From Sarcophilus harrisii (lineage: Eukaryota > Chordata > Mammalia > Dasyuromorphia > Dasyuridae), in contig NC_045427.1 of the NCBI RefSeq assembly GCF_902635505.1, positions 55,578,539-55,642,538 on the forward strand: a stretch of 64,000 nt of DNA, read 5' to 3'. The notes under the pieces were generated by a model, which had not been told where the DNA came from, did no database searches, and saw only the letters and a list, made by a program, of their open reading frames with translations. Positions 54,871 to 64,000 of this stretch are shown one piece after another. Position 1 is the first letter of the stretch. Each line of letters starts with the position of its first letter. Made by a program: the position numbers and the translations under genes.

Positions 54871-55728
54871 TTACCACCCCAATACCCAGGTCCTCCCTGT
54901 CAATGAGAATCATATCCAGAATAGAATCGATTCCTTCACTTTTTGAAGAATGACATTATCAGTAAGGCAAATCAGAAAATTATAAACTATTGTACTTTTG
55001 GAAGAGAGCACTTCAGGAGATGTCTGGATAATTAAACATCCCCACCACGATGATATACCTCTGTATCAGATTTGTGATCTATTTTCTGAACTCTTCTATT
55101 TCTCCTTTCTTTCCAGTAGGGTGGTAGTATATTCTGAAGACAAAAAATGCTTCTGTTTTTCTGTAGGCTTCCTTTTTGCTCCAATTGCTGGATTTCTGTG
55201 CTACTCGCTGGCCTTTCTCTGCAGATATGGTGGACAATGGGTGGGAAGCACCGCTTACATATAAGACTTGATTTATGTATTGGTCAATTTTACTGAATTG
55301 CCTTTCTTCCTATTCCCTCAACCCCTTGTTTTAAGGGATGGCTCTCCAGAAGGGGGAAGAGAAGAGGAATATATTGGGAAATGAAGGTGATGTGAAAACA
55401 AAAAATATCAACAAGCATTTTCATTTAAAATACACAAAGAACTACCTCTTTCTTTTAAAACAATCATGTTTTTTCTGGTTCTGGATTTCATTCCACTAAG
55501 TCTCAGTGACACTTGTGAAGCATCAAATTTACCTCCTCCTGTTATTGTTTGGTTAACTAAATTTTGATACCCAAAAGATAACAAGGCCTTTGAAAACTTG
55601 GAATTTCTTTTTCCTATATTCCTATATTATAGTTATTCTCCATCGTATCTAGATCAAATCCTCTCATTTTACCGGTGTCCAAGGAGTTGGTCAGTGGCAG
55701 ACTGAATACTAGGAGTTTCAATGACCTT

Positions 55729-55951
55729 ATTGTTGTTGCAGTCATGTCCTGATTTGAGGTTTTCTTGGCAAAGACATTGTAGAGACTTACAATTTCTTTC
55801 TCTAGCCCATTTTATAGATGAGATAGCTGAGGCAAACAGGATTAAGTCATTTGCCCAGGGTCACACAGCAACTGAGGGTCTTCTAGGGCAAATTTGAACT
55901 CAGGTCCACCTGACTCCAGGTCTAGCACTGTGCTACTACTTAGCTGCCTCA
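55729..55951 (-). repeat. RTE-tailed SINE, antisense
   Basis: GAGGTTTTCTTGGCAAAGAC, GAGGCAAACAGGATTAAGTC and AGCACTGTGCTACTACTTAGC are in antisense order. Confidence 0.8.
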
Positions 55952-56137
55952 ATCAAAATGCTTTGAGAGACTTTATTGAAACATTTTGTGTTGATCCACC
56001 TATCACTTAATATAAGTTATTTTGTACTAACAATACATTTTTCTTCCATTTTTGATTACTACTTATTATCAGAAAGGAAGGATATTCGCTTTAAGTAAGT
56101 GTCCTCCAACAATATTTCTTATTGCCTTTGGTCAAGC

Positions 56138-56374
56138 TAAATTAATTTGTTATTTTGGTCATGTATACTTATTGTGTATCTAATTTATATTTTAATGTAT
56201 TTAACATCTACTGGTCATCCTGCCATCTAGGGGAGGGGGTGGGGGGGTAAGAGGTGAAAAATTGGAACAAGAGGTTTGGCAATTGTTAATGCTGTAAAGT
56301 TACCCATGCATATAATCTGTAAACAAAAAGCTATTAAATAAAAAATAAATTAAAAAAAATAAATTAATTCGTTA
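56138..56374 (+). repeat. 5'-truncated L1 3' end with target duplication
   Basis: The body at 56153-56359 is nearly identical to the 3' UTR of the copy at 1714-2120. TAAATTAATTTGTTA / TAAATTAATTCGTTA (56138-56152, 56360-56374) flank it, a 15-bp duplication with one difference. Confidence 0.9.
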
Positions 56375-57329
56375 ATTTTAAAAATTGACTAAGCCGAACC
56401 TGTGAACCATCCTTTTGTTCATCTACAATTTATACCTTTTCGCTTCTTTTATACTGAGGAGTTCAGTAATGGTATGATTCAGCTTCAGAGGGGTATCAAT
56501 ATAGTCATCTGACAAGCATCTCTTAATTAGAATACCAACAGTTAAATGTTCCTCAAGTAACAATTCTTATTAAATTTTTGAAAGAACTACATCAGCCAAG
56601 CTAAGTGCTCCATTGCTTCCATTTTCAAGACAGTAAATGGATATGATTACTTCAAAGAACAAAAAAGATTTTTGCTAGCTCATTTTTTGGTGTTCTTATC
56701 TGATTGCTGTACTATGTATTAAGTATTTAGAGTAGTTGAGAAGATTGATTTGTATGACAGAGACTACTCAATATTGCACAACTCCCTCAGTAACTGTCAG
56801 AGGAATTATGATGGCCAAATAAAGAATTGATTTTCTGAGATAGCCTGGTACAGTGGGATAAAATATCCTATGGCTGGTTGATACTGCCTCCCTGTAAGAC
56901 AAAAGAGGCATTCATTTGATCTGTTTAGATCATAATCTTCCCTCTCTACAAAATGAAAGAAATGGATTATTAGATGTTGTTATCTAGGGTCCCTTCCAGC
57001 TCTATTTGACATTATATATACCTGACAAAACTGGATGGTACTAATTAGTTTTACTTCCTCAGCTGACATTTAGACTGAAATAACTTGTATAACCACAGAC
57101 TTCCAGAATTTTGTATGATCCATCAGTTTCTACATCTGAAGGCAGCAAGCTCCTCCAAGAAAGTCTAAGAGTGGTCAGGAAACCCTGGGATGGGAAACTT
57201 GGACATGCCAGGGAGTGCAAGAAACGTGCATGCAACTTAAGAAGCCCTTGGGCTCTGAGGTTTCCAGCACCCTCTCCTGAGATACCAGAGAGAACCCCTG
57301 AAAACCCAACACTCTGAACATCAGAGATC

Positions 57330-57562
57330 TAGGGGAAAGTGATAGTACACACCTATAATTCCTGCTATTGAAAAAATGAGGTTGGCAAATGAATTCTGAG
57401 CTGCAGCAAGTGGACTAAGCCAATCTAATATCTATACTAATTTCAGGACTAATATGGAGAGCCCCATAGGAACAGGGTGCTACTAGGATACCTGAGAAGG
57501 GGTGAACAAGCACAGGTTGGAAATGGAACCAGTCAACTCCTGTGTCCGTCAAATTAGGGATT
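57330..57562 (+). pseudogene. RN7SL pseudogene: 7SL (SRP) RNA pseudogene, 3'-truncated
   Basis: The stretch aligns in order with human 7SL RNA: a 5' Alu domain (ACACACCTATAATTCCTGCTA against GCCTGTAGTCCCAGCTA), GAGCTGCAG against GGGCTGTAG, ACTAATATGGAGAGCCCC against ATCAATATGGTGACCTCC, and the S-domain run CTGAGAAGGGGTGAACAAGC then ACAGGTTGGAAATGGA. About 235 of 300 nt are present. The 3' Alu-domain strand is missing, and many substitutions affect the stems, so this is a retrotransposed, non-functional copy. Confidence 0.85.
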
Positions 57563-57699
57563 AAAAAAGGTTAGAGGCAGAAGGTTAGTTAAGAGGAAGA
57601 TAATAAGATTGGGAATACCTGTAACCACACAAACTTCCTCATCTTGAAGAGGAAATTTTAAAAAGACAAGAAATTAAGTAAATTTAATCTAAGAAGTGC

Positions 57700-57890
57700 T
57701 TTAGTTTACCTGGGGAATAAAAATAATTTGTGGTATATAAATATAATGGGATATTGATGAACCCTAAAAAATGACAAAGAGATGGTTTCAGAGATTCTTG
57801 AGTGAGCAAAACCCAGAGAACAATTTATGCTGGGGCAGTGACATTATAAAGAAAGCCAGTTCTGAAACATTTTAACTGAAAAACCTACCT
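57700..57890 (+). repeat. L1 ORF2 3' fragment
   Basis: TTGTGGTATATAAATATAATGGG, ATGACAAAGAGATGGTTTCAG and GAGCAAAACCCAGAGAACAA are L1 3' landmarks. Confidence 0.65.
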
Positions 57891-58629
57891 TCATCCAAAG
57901 GACGAAGTAGCAGATTACCCACTTTTTGGAAAGAGAGGTAATAGATACAAAGTACAGATTCAATGAACTGCCAGATTATGAGGATTTTGTGACAAACAAA
58001 TAAACAAATAGAAAATCTAACAAATAAGAGTCAACATCAAATATGAATTTGAATTTCAAGAGACCCAATAAGGACAAACTGTTTCTGTTTTACACGGGGA
58101 AATGAAAAAATCTATGTTTAACATTGTCATTAGAAATTGGATCGTTTCAAAAGAAAAATTGGGGCAGAAGTCAATATGATATGATTCTAAAAAGTAATAC
58201 CATGCAGGAAAAAGTAAAAACTGTAATTATGTTATATGAATTGTATGCAAGAGTAAGAATCTACACAGAGGAATTAGATGGGGGAGAAGGGCTGATATGT
58301 AGATAAATTTTAGAGGATTTTATACAAGAAGAGGGAATAGGATAAGATAAGCTATAGAAACGTAAATAAATTAATGGGAGTGGGATAATACTGTAGATTA
58401 ATGGGAATAGGATAAAAAGAGAGGGAAAAAATGGGGGGAGATAGTAAAAGGGGGAGGGAGAAAGGGGATAGGTTAAATAATAACAAGGCAAGTTACTGGG
58501 GAGAAGTAATAAGTAAAGAGATAGCAGGCATAAGAAATAAGAGATATACACAAAACACAATAATAATGATTAGGAATAGATTTTATTAGAATAAAAAATA
58601 GGGGTAATAAACACTGATCTCAAAGTCAA

Positions 58630-58930
58630 AGTTTAAAAAGATTCAATCAATGTGATGATCCACTATGATGGACTTGGTGCTTCAACAATGAGGTGATTCA
58701 GGTTAATTCCAATAGATTTGTGATAGAGACAGCCATCTACATCCAGAAAGAGGACTGTGGGGACCGAATGTGGGATCACAACATAGTATTTTCACCATTT
58801 TTTTTTGTTGTTGATTGCTTGCTTGTTTTTTTCTCATTCTTTCCCTTTTTTGATCTTATTTTTCTGTAGTATGATAAATGTGGAAATCAAGGGTGAATGC
58901 TGAAAACTATCTTTGCATGTACTTTGGATT
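58630..58930 (+). repeat. L1 3' end, sense
   Basis: GATCCACTATGATGGACTTGG, CATCTACATCCAGAAAGAGG, GATCACAACATAGTATTTTC and AACTATCTTTGCATGTACTTTGG are present. Confidence 0.8.
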
Positions 58931-59859
58931 CGACCAAAAGAGAGAAATCTACATTATATGTTAGCCATATTAATATTGTTTTAGATATATTTGTTTAGGA
59001 GTGTGTGTGCATATAAATATATGCATTAAAAACAACATCATCATAAATATATTTATGCTTAACTATAGTCTACTTGGGGGTAGTGAGAAATGGGGAAAAG
59101 GGGGAAAAAAGAATAAAGCAAAAAGCGTACAGTAGAGAACAAAAGAAAACACACAAGCCAAAAAACAAAAAAAAAACCCAAAAAAACAAAAAAAAAGAAT
59201 GTTTTGAACAAAATGTCTTCTATTATTCCATATGCTTTCTTGAAATGGAAATGTATCATTATATTTTGAGTCTTATGGTCTTCTATGTACATGACAATGT
59301 TTTTCTTTTTTTCCCTTTTCTTCTTTTTCTATTTAGTATTTAAGTTTTTAAAAATGACTAGTAAGAATATTCATTTTTGCTTGACAATGCTTACTATTTA
59401 TTTACAAAGGTCAGTCTTCCTTCCCTCCCTTTTCATGAGAGGGAGCTAAAGCTACTAGGACATTTCTTTAAAATGCATAGATAAGAAAAGAAGGAAGTTC
59501 AGAGAGAAATACAGAGAAGCAGGACAGTTCTGAAATTAATTTATAGAATTTACTTTTTTTTTTTAAAATCAAGCATTGTGAAATAGAGATACAAGGTTCC
59601 ATGTAGATTTTTTTTTTTTTTTCTATTTTTAATGGAGATTTTTTTGCTTAGTTAGGGTTAAGGAAAAAATCAGAATATTAAAAACATCATGAATTCTGAA
59701 ATCTCTAAGTCTATAGCCACTTAAAAAGTTACTTATGAGAACTGCCATGGAACAAATAATAACAATGACATTTTAAAAAGATAAAAATTTTCATTTCAGA
59801 ATCCCTCACTATAAAAACGTTCCTATAAGGTTATTGAGAAAGTAGATTTTATTATTAAG

Positions 59860-60105
59860 AGCTGACATTTCTATAGTGCTTAAAAGTTTGCAAAATATTT
59901 TACATGCATTATTTCAAATGATCCTCACAGCTAACTTCTTCGATAAGTACTTTCATCACCTCTACTTTATAGGTTAGAATGCGTTATAGAGCGCTTCAGT
60001 GACTTGTCCAGAGTTACAAAACTAGTAAGTGTAATAAATAGGATCAGAAGACTTTTTTTTTTAACCAACAGTACGGAATTCTTTTCACTAAATCACATGG
60101 TCTCT
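59860..60105 (-). repeat. MIR-family SINE, antisense
   Basis: GACATTTCTATAGTGCTTAAAAG, ATTATTTCAAATGATCCTCAC and GTGACTTGTCCAGAGTTAC are antisense landmarks. Confidence 0.65.
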
Positions 60106-60857
60106 ATAATTAGTAACTGATTGTTAAGCCCAAATTAACTTAAATCCATCGTCTTTTTCCAATGCCTCTTCCCTTCTGAAGATCACTATAGTTTTGGTCC
60201 CTGGGGTTCAGTGGGGTGGGTGGTTAGGAAAGACTTCTGAACTTCCCTGGGAATTAACTTTAAAGAAAATCTCAAGGCAACTCATTTCTTCATTTCATCA
60301 ATGTTTTCTCTGTCAATGCTCAGATATGTTCTGTTATATAACATCTCTCAGGGATGAAAGAGAGTCCTGGAAGTGGGATGAAAAATTTTATCTGGAGGAA
60401 AAGGGAAAATTGGAATCAGGATTTAAATGAGCACAAACCAAAAAGATAATACCGACTGATACTGAAGTTTTTTCAGAGAGGCAAAATTTAAGGAGTTCAG
60501 ACTTAAATGAGAAACCAATTTACAAAGTGAAAATTCAGGTTAGTGGTCAGTACTGGATCAGCAAATAAGATATAGGATTTGAAGAAAACTGATGAATTCA
60601 ATCAGGATTGCCAAAGATTTAGGATTATGGAAGCTGCATGCATTGCTCTAACTGATCTGTTTGCTAGCATGGTCATGGATTATCATCACATCTCCTACCC
60701 TGCAACAGTAAGGCCACAAGACTTGACAACTTTCTCTTCAGTCTTCTGGATCAAGATTAAAAAAAAAAAACAAAACACAAAAAACCCCAAAAAACCCCAG
60801 CTTCCTATTTATCTATCTCTTGGTTTGAAAAGAAGGTAATGCTTATTGGCTTATTTT

Positions 60858-62300
60858 ATTAATTAATCAAATGTTTGTTGAATATTTATGTGCCAAGCAT
60901 TATGCTAGCCAGGTAATAGGGGACTACAAAGAAAAAAGTAAAATACACCTTCACTATAAAGGTGTCAGAGAAGAAAACATGTATGTGTATACACATATAA
61001 AATAGGTACAAGGTAATTAGGGGTATGGCATCAGCAGCTGGGGGATCAGGAAAGGTTTAATGTAGAAGGTGGTACTCAAGTTGAGTCTTAAAGGAAACGA
61101 GATTTTAAGAGAAAAAGTGAGAAAATTTAAGAATATGTATTCCAAGCTCAAGGGAGAGTCAGTCATAGGAATGGCTGATGGAGTACTATGCATGAGCAAC
61201 ATTTAAAAGACTATTTTGGCTGAACCACAGTCTATGGGAAGATATAATGATGTACTTTAAAAAGTAGGTTGGTTAGAAGAGTTTTAAATGCAACAACAAG
61301 AACAACAACAAAGGGGTAAGGGTTTACATTTTATACTGGAGATGATAAAGAGCAACTGATGTTTACTGGCAAGGAAATCCCTACCAATGAGGGGATTAGG
61401 ATTGGGATAGGTTTTGTGTAGGAAGTAGCATTTAAATGGAATTTGAAAGGAAGCTTAGATTCTCTATGAGGTAGACAGTAGTGGGGAAGATGTACATTCC
61501 AGGCACAGAGTAAAACTGTGAAACAGAAAATACGAAGTCCTGTAAAGGAACAAGCAGGATAATCTTACAAGAATGGTAAGGATAGAGATGAGAAGAAGGG
61601 GAAACATAAGATTGCTAGGTGTAGTAAGCCTGGGAAGAGAAGCTGGAGTCAAATGGAAAAGGGCTTTAAAAACTGATTGAGAAAGAGCTTGTAATTAATC
61701 CAAAAGGAAAATAGGAACCACTGAAAATTTTTGAGAAGGAAAGTGACACGGTCAGAACCGTGCTTTAGGAATATCAATTTTGACACCTGTGTGATTTGAA
61801 AGAAAAAAGACTGGAAGCAGGGAGATAAAGTGGGAGGATATTGAAAAGATTTGGGTGAAATAATGAACTGAAATAGCACTGTGGTTGTGTGGAGAAAAGG
61901 GGATGGATGCAAAACATGTGAAGGTAAGATTGATAAAATTTGTTAACTAAATGAAGTAAGAGTAAGGAGTCAAGAATAATTCTGAGGTTGTGAATGTGGG
62001 ACAATGGTACTCCTGACCAAACAGTTAAATTTGGAAAGGGGATTGGTTTTTTGGGAAAAAGAAATTCAGTTTTGGACGTGCTGAATCTGAAATTCCTATA
62101 GACACCGGATCAGAAGGACCATAGAGGCAGTTAGTGATATGGTACTGGAAGCTCAAGTGAAAGGGTAAGCCTGATATATAAATCTGAGAATAATCAGCAT
62201 TCAAATGAATTGACTGAAGTCATGGTTAGAGTGTAGAGAACCCAGAGAAGAGTCTCAGAGTACACAGACAGGAAAAGAATTGAAGAGCAGTTATCAGGAA
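60858..62300 (-). repeat. Large antisense L2 region, two parallel copies
   Basis: The antisense L2 3' end (AAATGTTTGTTGAATATTTATG) is followed by body sequence at about 61035-61350. The homologous body then occurs again at about 61375-62300 (GTACATTCCAGGCACAGAG, GTGACACGGTCAGAAC, CAGTTTTGGACGTGCTG). Open frames on the - strand here are L2 remnants. Confidence 0.65.
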
Positions 62301-62849
62301 AAACAGGAGGGGAGAGAGCATGTAGAAAGTGATCAAATGCTGCAGGACTGCCTTTGTTGCTCCTTAATATTTCCATGTCTCCTGCGAAGTTCGCTATTTT
62401 AGCTGACTTAGGTTCTTAAACTTATTTCTCCAAAATTACATACTTCAGTATTTCAGAAGTGCCATGATCTTAATCAGTATAGATATTTGTTCCTTTCATC
62501 AGTGTAAATTACAACTCCTAAAAACTTAGTAAATAATGATCATTGTGAATATGGCAATAAGGAATCCAACCTTTAACGGTCACTCTTTTGGTAATGAGTT
62601 TTTCTAAATCTAGCTGGACCTGGACCTCTGCCTATCACTGAGACCATATGCAAAATTTTTCCTATTTGGTTGGACCTGCCAAAGTTTGAGTTCTGTTGAC
62701 AGAGCCTTTGTAAACTCAGGCATGAGAATCAAATTAAATTAAACTCATTCTTAGTTTGATTTACAAAGTTCCTTGGAGTCTGGTCCTTCTAGTACAGATA
62801 TCATTTCTAGGATCTTCCCAGTCTTCCTCGTGATGTCTTATGTTTATAC

Positions 62850-62975
62850 AGCACTTTATGACTCAGCTTTTTTTTTTTTTTCCACCAAAGTCCTATGAAG
62901 TGGGTAAGGTATTATTCTCATTTTACAGAAAAAGAAAATGAGACTAAAAGAGCCTGAGCTATATCTAGTAATTTT
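62850..62975 (-). repeat. MIR-family SINE, antisense
   Basis: TTATACAGCACTTTATGACTC ... CCTATGAAGTGGGTAAGG ... CTCATTTTACAG. Confidence 0.6.
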
Positions 62976-63544
62976 GGGACCTAGGGTAAACTTCAGAAAA
63001 TATACCTGAGGTAGGCAAAGCTATATGAAATATGTCCCCAATTAATTTTAAGAAAGATTCAATTTGTGAGGAAAGTGACCTCAAGCCTCTGAGGAATGGG
63101 GTAGTAATCTCAGGATGCAACTGCTAAGGAAAGGAAAGATTGAGGCAGGGTGGGAGGCAGGCAGGAGATCCACCTCCCTGTGGTATCTTTCTATTTTAAT
63201 TTATCCAATCTCTACCCCGCCCCCCACTATACCAAGATACCTATTAGACTTTAAAATATTCCAAATTTTTGAATTTTCTCTTGCTACTATGTAAAGAGAC
63301 ACAAATGGCCTGTTACCCTTTTCACTGGAGGACCCAAAATCTATTTAGTTAGGATCACCTAGTGAGTGGAGGTCGCTGGTTTCTGACCAACTGGTTTATC
63401 TCTCCCTTCCCCCTAACTTGGAAGTCCAACAATAGAAACACTTGAAAATGGAGAAATGGTACACCAACACAGTGGCCCTTCCAAGCAAGCTCAAGATGGA
63501 TTTTTAGGTTGATGAACAAAGTACCAAAATGAATGACCCAGTGT

Positions 63545-63785
63545 TGTGTAGTGCTGATGTGAGTCAGAAGACCTGGATTAGGATCTTCTCTTTGACACTT
63601 ACTGGCTGTGTGACCATCATTTAAGATTTTTTTTGAGATGAGTTTTCTCATCTATATGATGGAGAAAATAATGTTACTTTTGTCACCAATGTCATGGAGT
63701 TGTTGTGAGATTCAAATGAGGCAATATAAGTAGAGCATTTTACAAACTTTCAAGTTATATATAAAAGTTACTTATTTATTCACAG
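63545..63785 (+). repeat. MIR-family SINE, sense
   Basis: GTCAGAAGACCTGGATTAGG, TGACACTTACTGGCTGTGTG, TTTTCTCATCTATATGATGG and GGAGTTGTTGTGAGATTC are in MIR order. Confidence 0.7.
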
Positions 63786-64000
63786 CTTCAAATGCTGAAA
63801 CTATGTACTTTATGTATATTGATCAAATTCTGATTGTTATTTTTTCACAGTTTTCTGATGCCAGAGCCTTGTGCTAGGTGCTAGAGGATGAACAGACAGG
63901 AGAGAGTTCTCATGAAATTCTCAGCCTTTTGGCAGGTGGGACCCAAGCAATTGAGCTCTAGGAAGTCAGAAATTTGTGGTGTCAGGGAAAGAGCATTCTA

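Larger units (their letters stand above)
47283..64000 (-). other. NFATC3: NFATC3 last intron (runs off the right edge)
   Basis: From the acceptor at 47283 to the window end no further NFATC3 exon is recognisable on the - strand. The stretch holds repeats and unique non-coding DNA. A long last intron is normal for this gene. Confidence 0.75.

Noticed and set aside
1-64000. CRISPR arrays, bacterial operons or origins
   Set aside because: The window is vertebrate nuclear DNA with introns, SINEs and LINEs; the tandem repeats present are minisatellites without spacer structure.

Overview
This window is mammalian nuclear DNA and almost certainly marsupial. The interspersed repeats are the metatherian set: a tRNA-like SINE whose sense copies begin near GGGCAGCTAGGTGG, RTE-tailed SINEs ending near AGAGTCxGACACxACTGAA, an RTE (BovB-like) LINE 3' end, and many 5'-truncated L1 3' ends of a type not seen in placentals, over an old L2/MIR background. 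I cannot name the species.

Two protein-coding genes are recognisable and converge tail to tail. ESRP2 (epithelial splicing regulatory protein 2) lies on the + strand. It is a complete gene with a CpG-island promoter near 31.4-31.6 kb, coding exons from 31861 to 41284, a further coding-capable terminal exon at 41532-41690, and a poly(A) signal at 42286. NFATC3 lies on the - strand. Only its last coding piece (47203-47282), its 3' UTR (to about 44318) and the 3' part of its last intron (47283 to the right edge) are in the window. The order ESRP2 then NFATC3, convergent, matches human 16q22.1.

Layout: 1-31.1 kb is a gene desert rich in nested LINE, SINE and endogenous-retrovirus LTR insertions, with three CpG islands (about 6.05-6.74, 16.0-17.3 and 27.75-30.06 kb) that I cannot tie to any exon. 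31.1-42.3 kb is ESRP2, extremely GC-rich apart from a 5.5-kb intron that carries a pyrimidine minisatellite. 42.3-44.3 kb is the short intergenic gap, holding a strong CTCF-like motif. 44.3-47.3 kb is the NFATC3 terminal exon. 47.3-64 kb is NFATC3 intron with LINE/SINE fossils and a 7SL RNA pseudogene.

The most interesting signal is at the 3' end of ESRP2. The usual last coding exon (ending APKEWVCL) is followed, 19 nt after its stop, by a perfect 5' splice site. An exon downstream continues the frame from the preceding exon and supplies the missing second half of a fourth RRM. ESRP2 therefore looks able to make two C termini by cassette-exon choice: a three-RRM protein with a truncated fourth RRM, or a protein with a complete RRM4. 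An in-frame upstream start codon, a tandem NAGNAG acceptor and a UGG-rich (ESRP-type) motif beside a 5' splice site add to the picture of a splicing regulator whose own transcript may be spliced in several ways.
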